Below, in pieces: positions 25,714-34,333 of a DNA stretch of 64,000 nt. The stretch's first letter is position 1; every line of letters begins with the position of its first letter. The DNA comes from Paenibacillus peoriae KCTC 3763 (GTDB lineage: Bacteria; Bacillota; Bacilli; Paenibacillales; Paenibacillaceae): contig NZ_AGFX01000038.1 in assembly GCF_000236805.1 (NCBI RefSeq), positions 124,001-188,000 of the forward strand. Direction: 5' to 3'. Both the position numbers and the translations under genes were made by a program. The notes under the pieces were generated by a model, which did not search any database, had not been told where the DNA came from, and was given only the letters and a program-made list of their open reading frames with translations.

Positions 25714-27975
25714 ATGATTTTGAAAGCACAAGCTTTTGATTTGCATAAAGTAAGCATTGATTCCGGTCCACTTTGCCATGCGATGGAGCTGAATGCGGCC
25801 TATCTGCTGAGTCTGGAACCGGATCGTTTGTTATCGCGTTTTCGTGAATATGCGGGATTGGAACCGAAAGCCGCCCATTATGAGGGCTGGGAAGCACGCG
25901 GCATCAGCGGACATACACTCGGCCATTACCTGTCAGGCTGTTCACTGATGTATGCTTCCACAGGCGACGAAAGGCTGCTTGAACGGGTAAATTATGTCAT
26001 CGACGAGCTGGAAATATGCCAAAATAGTCATGGAAACGGATACATTTCCGGCATTCCGCGTGGGAAAGAGATTTTTGAGGAGGTAAAAGCAGGGGATATT
26101 CGCTCCCAGGGCTTTGATCTGAACGGCGGCTGGGTGCCGCTGTATACGATGCACAAATTGTTTGCCGGCTTGCGTGATGCCTATCTGCTGGTTCATCATC
26201 CCAAAGCTCTCCCCATGGAAATCAAGCTCGGCGACTGGCTAGAGGACGTATTCCGAGGACTGGATGATGAGCAGATGCAGCGGGTGCTGCATTGCGAATT
26301 TGGCGGCATGAACGAGGTGTTGACCGATCTGGCGGAGCATTCCGGGGAAGAGCGCTTCTTGAAGCTGGCGGAACGCTTTTATCATGGAGAGGTGCTGAAT
26401 GACCTCGCAGACAGCCGGGATACGCTGGCAGGGCGACACGCCAATACACAGATTCCCAAAATCATTGGCGCTGCACGGCAATATGAAGTGACAGGCAAAC
26501 CGCACTATGCTGACCTCTCCCGCTTTTTCTGGGATCGGGTTGTTCACAAGCATTCCTACGTGATCGGCGGCAATAGCTATAATGAGCATTTTGGTGAACC
26601 GGGGAAGCTGAATGATCGTTTGGGCGAAGGCACCTGTGAAACCTGCAACACCTACAACATGCTGAAACTAACGCGCCATATGTTCGAATGGGACGCCTAC
26701 GCAGCCTATGCCGACTACTATGAACGAGCGATGTTCAATCATATTTTGGCTTCACAGCAGCCTGTTGATGGGCGTGTATGCTATTTTGTATCGCTGGAAA
26801 TGGGGGGACACAAATCCTTCAATTCTCAATATGAGGATTTTACATGCTGTGTCGGGTCTGGTATGGAAAGCCACTCCATGTACGGCACAGCCATCTATTT
26901 TCATACGCCACAAACGATCTATGTCAATCAATATGTCCCTTCTACCGTAACGTGGGACGAGATGGATGTACAGCTCAAGCAAGAAACTCTCTTTCCGCAA
27001 ACCGGACGGGGAACGCTGTGCGTCATCAGCAAGAAGCCACAATCCTTCACAATCAAGCTGAGATGCCCGTATTGGGCGGAACAAGGCATGATCATTAAAA
27101 TCAACGGGGAAGCGTTCGCCGCCGAGGCTTGTCCCACCAGCTACGTGGTGATCGAACGGGAATGGAAGGATGGAGATACGGTCGAATATGACATCCCTAT
27201 GACTGTAAGAATCGAGGAAATGCCGGACAATCCGCGCCGGATTGCCTTTATGTACGGCCCGCTTGTGCTGGCTGGAGACCTCGGTCCTGTCGCACAGGAA
27301 GCCAACGAGGAGCACCTGCTGGCATCTGTGCTGATCGGCTCAACAGGTTCATTGACCTCGAAGCTGGTTCCTAACGAGAATGAGCCCAATACATTCCGTA
27401 TGAACGACTTGGGCTATGTCGGAGACTTGCAGCTTCGTCCGTTTTATCAGCTATATGATCGTTCCTATACCGTCTATTGGGATCTCTTTTCCGAGGACGA
27501 ATGGGCATCCACAGAAGCGGAATACCGTACCGCGCTAGCGTACCAGTTGGAGCTGGAACGACGTACTGTCGATGCTGTGCAGCCTGCAGAAATGCAGCCT
27601 GAACGCGATCATGCCTTTGCTGGTGAACATGTGGGTCTGGGGTCTATCTATAACCGCAAATATCGCGATACATGGCCTGGGGGCTGGTTCTCTTTTGTGA
27701 TGAAGGTCCTCCCGGATGAGCCTGTCCAATTAGCGGTGACTTATCTGAAGGACTCCGACCGTCCCCATCGTGACTTTGACATCACCGCAGATGGTCAGAT
27801 GTTAGGAGAAGGTAAGCTGGAGTCGGAGGAAATGAACAAGTTTGAAACGTTCACCTATGAGCTTCCTCCATCCGTGACGAGCCACAAGAATGAAGTTACG
27901 ATCCGATTCACAGCTCACCCGCAGGGCAAGGTGGCAAAAGTCGCCGGATTGCGAGTGATCAAAAGTAACCTATAG
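25714..27975 (+). CDS. GH127/GH146-type beta-L-arabinofuranosidase-like enzyme
   Basis: This 753-residue glycosidase is of the DUF1680 type. The N-terminal part (MELNAAYLLSLEPDRLLSRF, then GWEARGISGHTLGHYLSGCS) and the (alpha/alpha)6 barrel match the large subgroup. GTCETCNTYN and the pair CC in DFTCCVGSGMES supply the Glu, Cys and Cys-Cys zinc/nucleophile set known from HypBA1-type enzymes. A C-terminal beta domain (about 630-753; DTWPGGWFSFVMKVL) is like DUF6805. No signal peptide is present. ATG 25714 is only two bases from AAGGGG; the in-frame TTG 25720 has better spacing and may be the true start. Action on beta-arabinofuranosides of pectin or hydroxyproline-rich proteins is inferred. 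Confidence 0.85.
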   Translation: MILKAQAFDLHKVSIDSGPLCHAMELNAAYLLSLEPDRLLSRFREYAGLEPKAAHYEGWEARGISGHTLGHYLSGCSLMYASTGDERLLERVNYVIDELEICQNSHGNGYISGIPRGKEIFEEVKAGDIRSQGFDLNGGWVPLYTMHKLFAGLRDAYLLVHHPKALPMEIKLGDWLEDVFRGLDDEQMQRVLHCEFGGMNEVLTDLAEHSGEERFLKLAERFYHGEVLNDLADSRDTLAGRHANTQIPKIIGAARQYEVTGKPHYADLSRFFWDRVVHKHSYVIGGNSYNEHFGEPGKLNDRLGEGTCETCNTYNMLKLTRHMFEWDAYAAYADYYERAMFNHILASQQPVDGRVCYFVSLEMGGHKSFNSQYEDFTCCVGSGMESHSMYGTAIYFHTPQTIYVNQYVPSTVTWDEMDVQLKQETLFPQTGRGTLCVISKKPQSFTIKLRCPYWAEQGMIIKINGEAFAAEACPTSYVVIEREWKDGDTVEYDIPMTVRIEEMPDNPRRIAFMYGPLVLAGDLGPVAQEANEEHLLASVLIGSTGSLTSKLVPNENEPNTFRMNDLGYVGDLQLRPFYQLYDRSYTVYWDLFSEDEWASTEAEYRTALAYQLELERRTVDAVQPAEMQPERDHAFAGEHVGLGSIYNRKYRDTWPGGWFSFVMKVLPDEPVQLAVTYLKDSDRPHRDFDITADGQMLGEGKLESEEMNKFETFTYELPPSVTSHKNEVTIRFTAHPQGKVAKVAGLRVIKSNL

Positions 27976-27976
27976 C

Positions 27977-28159
27977 GCCACTACGCAGGCGGATAGTGCT
28001 TCCCATCGCCACCGCCCCCGGATTTCTGGAATAGAGTCCTTCATCGGTAGAAATCCGGGGGGCGGTGATGCTTCCGAAGCGAGCTTTCCTACGGAAAGCT
28101 TTGAAAGCGACCGCTCCGCTTGTACAGCACTATTCCGCCTACTCCGTTTTGATGTTCAT
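27977..28159. repeat. Palindromic repeat element, copy 2 (about 183 bp)
   Basis: Fills the convergent gap between the GH127/146 gene and the RDD-protein gene. Outer arms are GGCGGATAGTGCT (27988-28000) and AGCACTATTCCGCC (28126-28139); inner arms are CCCCCGGATTTCT (28015-28027) and AGAAATCCGGGG (28049-28060). A further hairpin, AGCTTTCC/GGAAAGCT, lies at 28083-28100. Against copy 1, one outer-stem pair changed from G-C to A-T on both sides, so pairing is kept. The right edge contains the stop codon (28139-28141) and last codons of the RDD gene. It may also work as a two-way terminator here. Confidence 0.85.
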
Positions 28160-29281
28160 TTCGCGGAAGCTGTCTCTAATCTTGCGCAGTTCCTTCTCTG
28201 CCCGGCCGTATCGGGAAGCGTAGGTCCAAGCTAGCACTTGATGATAGTGTGAAGGTGTTTCAATCATGGTTACGTTATACATAATTGGAACGTCTTCCAC
28301 TTCTCCTTTGAGGGTAAATTCGATGGCTGGGTATCCATTCACCACGATGTCAGAAGCGCTCCTCGACTGTGGGTTCGTAAGCCCTGACTCTATATGATCC
28401 TGAACGATCTGTTTGTACTCTCGAAGGGTCATACTGCTGTCGAAATCGCTTTTCGGTTCAGACAATACAATTAAATATTTTTCTGCAAGTTTATTTTGAA
28501 TCGAGATACCTGCATCTTCATTCATCGTATCATCCCGTGACCAGTTCCACGGGGCTGTAACCGCAAACTGATCATCCTTACTGACAAAAACCTCGGGCTT
28601 CACCATTTGTGTAATGAACGAGGAAATTAAGGATACAGCAAAAATGACCGACATGGTCGCCATCAGGATGATTGCTCCTGCAAAAATCCCGGTTCTTTTT
28701 CTTCTCACAGCTCTCAGATCCCGCACCTTAACTACATATGTACTCGCGGCCATATCGCCAAGCCGCTGTTTTTTGGGTGTCGCCAGCACACATATACCAG
28801 CGGGCAGTCCCCAGAAAAGCAGCGGATTCATATCCACCAGTTGTATGAGGGTACGGATCAGTGATTTCACAATGCCCGGCGCCCTTCCTTCTCCATTCAC
28901 GACCTGAATACGAAGCACAAACTTGCCCAGCGTATAGCCTGTCAGTCCTTCCAGCAATAAATAATAGCAGAAGGAGCCAATCAGGAAGATACCGAATACC
29001 ATGCCCATATTTGGGGTTCCCACAACAGCCGCCTGTTTTGCCGCAAAATAAACCAGCCCTCCATATCCGAAGACGATAAGGATAAAGTCGATCATCCAGG
29101 CCGCCCATCTTCTGAAAAAAATAGAGACTCCGTACGTTTTCGATAATACTGCCATCTTATCCGGTTCCAGTCGACGATAGCTGCCATGAGCCGCATACTC
29201 TCCCGGTGCTACTGTAGGTTGGTTTTTCGTTAAATCATGTTCCTCCAAATGATACACCCCTGATGTCAATTTAAATTCCAA
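28139..29281 (-). CDS. RDD-family membrane protein with extracytoplasmic tail
   Basis: The product has 380 residues. An RDD domain spans about 45-195, with RRWAAWMIDFILIV (the Arg and Asp of the family), then about three hydrophobic helices and a loop KKQRLGDMAASTYVV. A fourth helix at about 200-222 leads to a soluble C-terminal half (about 225-380) that looks like a PsbP/DUF-type lipoprotein domain (FAVTAPWNWSRDD, YPAIEFTLKGE). Function is not established; RDD proteins have been linked to transport and ion stress. The last six codons and the stop lie in the edge of the palindromic repeat, so the C-terminus may have been altered by its insertion. Confidence 0.75.
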   Translation of the reverse strand: MEFKLTSGVYHLEEHDLTKNQPTVAPGEYAAHGSYRRLEPDKMAVLSKTYGVSIFFRRWAAWMIDFILIVFGYGGLVYFAAKQAAVVGTPNMGMVFGIFLIGSFCYYLLLEGLTGYTLGKFVLRIQVVNGEGRAPGIVKSLIRTLIQLVDMNPLLFWGLPAGICVLATPKKQRLGDMAASTYVVKVRDLRAVRRKRTGIFAGAIILMATMSVIFAVSLISSFITQMVKPEVFVSKDDQFAVTAPWNWSRDDTMNEDAGISIQNKLAEKYLIVLSEPKSDFDSSMTLREYKQIVQDHIESGLTNPQSRSASDIVVNGYPAIEFTLKGEVEDVPIMYNVTMIETPSHYHQVLAWTYASRYGRAEKELRKIRDSFREMNIKTE

Positions 29282-29419
29282 TTAAGTATAACATCCTTTT
29301 TCATCCAGTGGAGTAAGCCTGACAGCGCACTGGAATACACCGAATCTCGTAAAAAATATAATGAGATTTGTCGAACTTCAAAAAATGTACACATGATTAA
29401 TTATAAATTGTTATATATA

Positions 29420-29460
29420 ATGATATTTAATGATATTTAATGATATTTAATTGATATTTT
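29420..29460 (+). repeat. 10-bp direct repeats upstream of the Fec-type operon
   Basis: TGATATTTAA occurs three times in a row, followed by TTGATATTTT, about 150-190 bp before the permease start. The 10-bp period equals one DNA turn. TGATATTTAATGATA partly resembles the Fur 7-1-7 box, which would suit an iron-chelate importer, but the match is imperfect. A TATAAT at about 29564-29569 could be the -10 box. The rest of 29282-29609 holds no gene. Confidence 0.45.
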
Positions 29461-29609
29461 GCAGCCGTGGGCAGAAGACGAAAATATTTTTACATAATTC
29501 ATGCACCCCGGTTTTTCTTTAAATCGAGCATTTTTTATCGAGAGGATGCGAAATGTCAGTTTAATATAATCCTGTAGGTTTTAATGTTTTTGAAGAAGGG
29601 AGGAACTCT

Positions 29610-30677
29610 ATGCGAGCTCTCGTCAAACGCTTCCGCACCACCTTCGCTGGGGCCCGCCCGAGTTATGAAGCAGGGCTTATTGTTTTTTTGACGCTTCTGC
29701 TTCTGGCTGTGTCACTGGTTTCATTGGGGATTGGCCGGCTTTATATCCCAGCCCCCCAGATCTGGTCATTGATAGGGACATGGGTGTCCAGCAATTTTCA
29801 GCTGCAGGGGGACAACGAAACAGTTGTCCTTTTTCTGATTCGTCTGCCCCGTATCCTGATGTGCATTCTCGTCGGCATGAGCCTGTCCGCTTCAGGTGCC
29901 TCGTTTCAGGGCCTGTTTAAAAACCCTATGGTTTCTCCCGATGTGCTGGGTGTTTCTACCGGAGCGGGCGTGGGCGCCTCTATCGCCATCCTGCTGAACG
30001 GCAATTCCTTGGCGGTGCAGTTAGCCGCTTTTGCTTTTGGCATTGGGGCGGTTATGTGGGTCATGACCATGTCGTCCATTGTGGGAAAGGGCAATCCGGC
30101 GCTGCTGGTCATGGTTCTGTCCGGCATGGTTATCAGCTCCCTGTTCGGCGCAGTGAATATGCTGATCAAATATGTGGCCAAGGATGATGAGAACAAGCTG
30201 GCGGACATTACCTTTTGGCTGATGGGCAGCTTTGCCAAAAGCGGCAATTACAATAATGTGGGCTTTCTGCTGGTCTCTACCCTGATTGGCGCAATTCCGC
30301 TGCTGCTGCTGCGTTGGAAGATTAATGTGCTTGCCTTCGGGGAAGAGGAGGCACAGGCATTGGGCGTAAATACCAGGGTCATGCGCATAGTCATTATCCT
30401 GTGCGCGACACTGCTTACAGCTACCAGTGTCTGCATGTGTGGCATGATTGGTTGGGTGGGCCTGATCATTCCCCATATTGTCCGACTAATGACCGGTCCC
30501 AATTATAAAACACTGCTTCCTGTTAGCATGCTGATGGGTGCGCTGTTTCTCGTTGTGGTTGACGATATCGCCCGGACGGTGGTTTCCGGGGAGGTGCCGG
30601 TAGGGGTCATCACCTCCTTGGTAGGTGCACCGATTTTTATTTACCTGATTTACAGGGGGAGGCAGGCATGGGTATGA
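29610..30677 (+). CDS. FecCD-type ABC permease (iron-siderophore or corrinoid)
   Basis: This integral membrane subunit of a metal-chelate importer has 355 residues and about nine to ten helices. Family phrases are RLPRILMCILVGMSLSASGA, QGLFKNPMVSPDVLGVSTGAG and, near the C-terminus, GWVGLIIPHIVRLMTGPNY, the ATPase contact loop, then GEVPVGVITSLVGAPIFIYL. Start ATG 29610 follows GGGAGG. It overlaps the ATPase gene by 10 bases. Iron-siderophore, heme or cobalamin cannot be told apart by sequence alone. Confidence 0.92.
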   Translation: MRALVKRFRTTFAGARPSYEAGLIVFLTLLLLAVSLVSLGIGRLYIPAPQIWSLIGTWVSSNFQLQGDNETVVLFLIRLPRILMCILVGMSLSASGASFQGLFKNPMVSPDVLGVSTGAGVGASIAILLNGNSLAVQLAAFAFGIGAVMWVMTMSSIVGKGNPALLVMVLSGMVISSLFGAVNMLIKYVAKDDENKLADITFWLMGSFAKSGNYNNVGFLLVSTLIGAIPLLLLRWKINVLAFGEEEAQALGVNTRVMRIVIILCATLLTATSVCMCGMIGWVGLIIPHIVRLMTGPNYKTLLPVSMLMGALFLVVVDDIARTVVSGEVPVGVITSLVGAPIFIYLIYRGRQAWV

Positions 30678-31456
30678 AGCTGGAACTGCGGAAACTATCA
30701 TGCGGATATGGAGACAGGGTGGTGGTCCAGAATGTTTCGGTTTCCGTACAAGCGGGGGAGGTATTCTGTCTGCTGGGCCCCAACGGCGTCGGCAAAACTA
30801 CGCTCTTTAAAACCATTCTCGGATTTTTGAAACCGGCTGGCGGGCAGGTTTTGCTGGACGGGGAGGATGTCCGTTCCTTCAGCAAACGGCGGTTTGCCAT
30901 GCTGGTGGGCTATGTGCCCCAAGCTCATACGCCGCCGTTTCCCTTCCGGGTCCTCGATGTGGTCACTATGGGCCGGACGGCCCGCTTGGGTGCCTTCGCT
31001 TCCCCCTCACGGCGGGACACCATATTAGCGGAGCAGGCGCTGGATCGGCTTGGCGTCGGCTTCCTGCGGGACAGGATTTATACGGAAATCAGCGGAGGAG
31101 AGCGGCAGATGGTGCTTATTGCCCGGGCGCTGGCCCAAGAGCCGCGTTTTCTGATGATGGATGAACCTACCTCTAATCTGGATTTTGGCAACCAGGTGAA
31201 GGTTTTGCAGTGTATCTCATCGCTTTCGAAGGAGAACGGGCTGGGCATTATTATGACTACCCACGTTCCCGATCACGTTTTTCAATTGGATGGTCAGGTG
31301 GCTCTGCTGCAGCGGAACAACCGCTACCTGCAAGGGGAAGCGCGGGAGATTATTACGGCGGAGAATATGATGGATACCTACGGTATCCATGTGCATATTC
31401 TCCACGACCATACCATCGGGGGCTCTTACACTTCCTGTGTCCCGGTAATGAAATAA
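30668..31456 (+). CDS. FecE-type ABC ATPase
   Basis: This cytosolic ATPase drives the importer. The 262-residue product has Walker A GPNGVGKTT, Q-loop VPQ, ABC signature ISGGERQ and Walker B FLMMDEPTSNLD, with the switch His in MTTHVPDH. Start ATG 30668 lies within the end of the permease gene. The order permease, ATPase, binding protein is a compact three-gene operon with a single permease, which would act as a homodimer. Confidence 0.94.
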   Translation: MGMKLELRKLSCGYGDRVVVQNVSVSVQAGEVFCLLGPNGVGKTTLFKTILGFLKPAGGQVLLDGEDVRSFSKRRFAMLVGYVPQAHTPPFPFRVLDVVTMGRTARLGAFASPSRRDTILAEQALDRLGVGFLRDRIYTEISGGERQMVLIARALAQEPRFLMMDEPTSNLDFGNQVKVLQCISSLSKENGLGIIMTTHVPDHVFQLDGQVALLQRNNRYLQGEAREIITAENMMDTYGIHVHILHDHTIGGSYTSCVPVMK

Positions 31457-31502
31457 AAAACGGCACCATGCTGATATATCTGAAAAAAGGGAGAGAAATT
31501 AC

Positions 31503-32579
31503 ATGTCCAAACACGTTGTAAAATTGTTTATATCGGTTATCTTGACGTTGAGCCTGGTCTTGTCCGGCTGCGGCTCAGCGAATGATTCATCTTCCGGTAA
31601 TGCTGGCTCCGCCACCCAGACAAGCACGCCGTCTGTCAGAACCGTGAAGGACAGCGACGGAAAGACAGTCGAAATTCCGTCCAAGGTCGAACGGGTGGCT
31701 CCCACCATCGGCGCCATGGCCCAGATGACAGCACTTCTGGGGGGCGCAGGCAAGACTGTGGCCGGCATTACGGTCAGCGATAATTTTACGAAGGTTTTTC
31801 CTGATTATCTGAAAGCCAATCCGAAGCAGCTTGAGCCAGGCAATGTGGAGGACGTCATCGGTGCCAAAGCGCAGGTGGTTTTCGGACCTGTAACCGATGC
31901 GGCCATGATTGCCCAGTATGAAGCGGCCGGGATAAAGGTGGTCAAGCTGGCCAATTTTTCCTCGGTAGATGACATCATGGACAGCATTAGCACCATTGCC
32001 GATATACTGGGCGGTGATGCACCAGCCAAGGCCAAGGAGTTTAATGCTTATTTCCAGAAAAACCTGGATGATGTTAAAGCTGCCACGTCCGACATTCCGG
32101 AAGACCAGCGCGTGAAAATGATGTACCTGAGTGTCAACGGAGGGAATTTGGGCACTATTAACAAGACCGATATCTGCTCCACATACATTGCGGCTGCAGG
32201 AGGCATCAACGTGGCCGATGGGCTGGAGAGCGACTCGTCTATCAGCGCCGAAAACGTGGTGGAGTTGAGTCCCCAAATCATCTTCACCATGACTCCCGAA
32301 AACAAAAAGGCGATTCTGGGCGATGCCACTCTGCAAAATGTGCCTGCTGTCAAAAACAATAAGGTATATGTGGTTCCGAAAGGCCTGTATTATTGGAATG
32401 TAAGAAGCGCCGAAGGAGCGCTGATGCCGCTGTGGCTTGGCAAAATCATGTATCCTGACCGATTCGCCAAGCTGGATTTGGCCGATGCCGTCCGGTACTA
32501 TTTCAAAAACTTCTATAATTACACCGTTTCCGACAGTGAGATTGAAACCATACTGCAAACTGCCGAACAGCCAAAGTAA
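31503..32579 (+). CDS. FecB/BtuF-type metal-chelate binding lipoprotein
   Basis: This lipid-anchored binding protein has 358 residues. The signal peptide ends in lipobox LSGC (Cys23) and is followed by a Ser/Asn/Gly-rich tether. The body is a TroA-like two-lobed fold with TVEIPSKVERVAP, ERVAPTIGAMAQMTALLGG and DVIGAKAQVVFGP. It follows the ATPase after 46 bp with a GGGAGAG ribosome site. The ligand is probably an iron chelate or tetrapyrrole; nothing more specific shows. Confidence 0.9.
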   Translation: MSKHVVKLFISVILTLSLVLSGCGSANDSSSGNAGSATQTSTPSVRTVKDSDGKTVEIPSKVERVAPTIGAMAQMTALLGGAGKTVAGITVSDNFTKVFPDYLKANPKQLEPGNVEDVIGAKAQVVFGPVTDAAMIAQYEAAGIKVVKLANFSSVDDIMDSISTIADILGGDAPAKAKEFNAYFQKNLDDVKAATSDIPEDQRVKMMYLSVNGGNLGTINKTDICSTYIAAAGGINVADGLESDSSISAENVVELSPQIIFTMTPENKKAILGDATLQNVPAVKNNKVYVVPKGLYYWNVRSAEGALMPLWLGKIMYPDRFAKLDLADAVRYYFKNFYNYTVSDSEIETILQTAEQPK

Positions 32580-32608
32580 AGGGAAAAGTCGTAAAATATA
32601 CGCCTATT

Positions 32609-32663
32609 AAAAAATCCACTCCTATAAAATGCTTCATCCAGAAGTCAATTTTACAGGAGTGGA
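32609..32663 (-). terminator. Terminator of the MATE gene
   Basis: TCCACTCCT (32615-32623) pairs with AGGAGTGGA (32655-32663), extended by TAAAAT/ATTTTA. Six T follow on the minus strand. It lies between the convergent binding-protein and MATE genes. Confidence 0.75.
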
Positions 32664-32668
32664 CCTAT

Positions 32669-34060
32669 TCAGTCGATCAAGCGGTGCTGTACCCATTTTT
32701 CGCCGCGGAAGCGCCACAGGAACACGAGTCCCCGCACGCCCCATTCAATATCCATCGCCAGCCAGACACCGACAATCCCCAAATTGAAGACGATGCCCAA
32801 AATATATCCAAGCACCACCCGGCACAACCACATGGACAGCATGGAGGTGAGTGACGTAAATTTCGAATCACCTGCTGCTCTAAGCGCAGAGGGGGTAATA
32901 AAGGCGATGGACCAAAGCGGGATTTGGGCCAACGTATTAATCAGTATGACGGTGAAAATGTCATCTACGATTTCGGCAGGCGGATGAAACAGGCCCACCA
33001 TCGGCTTAAACAAAGGCATCAGAATGAGACCCATGACAATAAAAGAACAAGACGATAGCCAAATAAACGATTTGGTAAACTTGCGGGCATCCGCAACATT
33101 ACGACGACCCATACATTGCCCAACCACCGTCACAATGGTAAGTGCCAGGGCATTCGAAGGGATTTGGAACACGTTAGCCAATGATGAGCAAATGGCATTC
33201 GTCGCCAACGCATTTGTCCCCAGGTTTACAATGAAAATCTGGGTTAAAATTTTACCTCCATTAAAAAACATCTGCTCTGCTGCGAACGGAAGTCCGATGA
33301 ACAGAATTTTTTTGAGCATTGCTACATTAAAATAGAACATATCTCTGATTTGAACACGCAAATCATCATCTACCCTGACCAAATAGATCAGCGCGCAGAC
33401 GGCTGCCGCATATCTGGACACGTTCACCGCAATCGTCATGCCCAGCACACCCATGTGCAATAGATTGATGAATACTACATTTAAAACCACATACGAAAGG
33501 TTCATAATGAGAGAAAGCGCCAAAGATGCTCTCGTCTTCCCTATTCCCCTCAATGCTCCACATACCGCCTCAACCACTGCAATCCCAACGAAAGATACAC
33601 AACTTCCGAGCAGATATACCTTGCCGTTGGCCAATACATCCGGTGAGGCAGAGCCGAACAGGATACCTAAAATCGGATTGTACAACGCAATCATAAACAA
33701 ACTGATACATAAGGCCAGCAAGGAAACGGAGGAAATGGTGCCGGATGCGGCCTTAGAGACCATGAGGTCGTTGCCGCTTCCTTTATACTGGGCAACGACA
33801 ACCGTTCCCCCGGTAGACACCGCAACAAACACATTTATCAGAAAGATATTGAGGGAATCAATCATATTGACCGCGCTGACCGCCGCCATCCCTGATGAGC
33901 TAATCATGGCGGTGTTCACCAAATTAAGCCCGACAATAAAGGCCTGATCGATCAGAAGCGGGATAAATAGAGCAATAATCTGTCGATAATCAATCGACTC
34001 GCCCGAAAAATATTTGTTCAAAAAGCCGTGCGTTCTCATTCTTACACTAAGTTGGCTCAT
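32669..34060 (-). CDS. MATE-family efflux transporter
   Basis: The product has 463 residues and 12 predicted helices, with the two related halves typical of Na+/H+-driven multidrug and toxin extrusion. Family phrases are IPLLIDQAFIVGLNLVNTAMIS in helix 1 and MGRRNVADARKF in the central loop. A longer frame runs up to 34219, but ATG 34060 gives the usual length and N-terminus. Its ribosome site is weak (AAAGAATG), so the start is the least sure part. It is convergent with the Fec-type operon and has its own terminator. The substrate is unknown. Confidence 0.88.
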   Translation of the reverse strand: MSQLSVRMRTHGFLNKYFSGESIDYRQIIALFIPLLIDQAFIVGLNLVNTAMISSSGMAAVSAVNMIDSLNIFLINVFVAVSTGGTVVVAQYKGSGNDLMVSKAASGTISSVSLLALCISLFMIALYNPILGILFGSASPDVLANGKVYLLGSCVSFVGIAVVEAVCGALRGIGKTRASLALSLIMNLSYVVLNVVFINLLHMGVLGMTIAVNVSRYAAAVCALIYLVRVDDDLRVQIRDMFYFNVAMLKKILFIGLPFAAEQMFFNGGKILTQIFIVNLGTNALATNAICSSLANVFQIPSNALALTIVTVVGQCMGRRNVADARKFTKSFIWLSSCSFIVMGLILMPLFKPMVGLFHPPAEIVDDIFTVILINTLAQIPLWSIAFITPSALRAAGDSKFTSLTSMLSMWLCRVVLGYILGIVFNLGIVGVWLAMDIEWGVRGLVFLWRFRGEKWVQHRLID

Positions 34061-34245
34061 ATTATCACATTCTTTTTTATCAAATTGAAAAAAACCCTTC
34101 ACCAGAAGAGCTTCCATTGCAAAAATGTATAAAGTTGCAAGGCTAGATGTACCTAGTTCTTGGTTCTGTACACTCTTCTCTGCTATAAGCAGTATCACCC
34201 CAAAAGAAAATCCTGTCAATAGTTTTGCTCACATTTTGAATAGAA

Positions 34246-34283
34246 AAAAAACAAAAACCTGCTCAACTTAGTGAACAGGCTTT
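34246..34283 (-). terminator. Terminator of the GPH symporter gene
   Basis: On the minus strand AAAGCCTGTTCAC pairs with GTTGAGCAGGTTTT, with T-runs after it. It lies about 50 bp downstream of the symporter stop. Confidence 0.7.
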
Positions 34284-34333
34284 CAAGCAGGAATAAAAAG
34301 CTTTATGTTGTCATTAATAATCTGTTATATGAA

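Noticed and set aside
29420-29460. Direct repeats as a replication iteron set
   Set aside because: Only three to four AT-rich units and no replication gene nearby; a regulatory role is simpler.
31587-32558. 323-codon minus-strand frame
   Set aside because: Lies fully inside the metal-chelate binding-protein gene, whose lipobox and fold are clear; the reverse frame has no family features.
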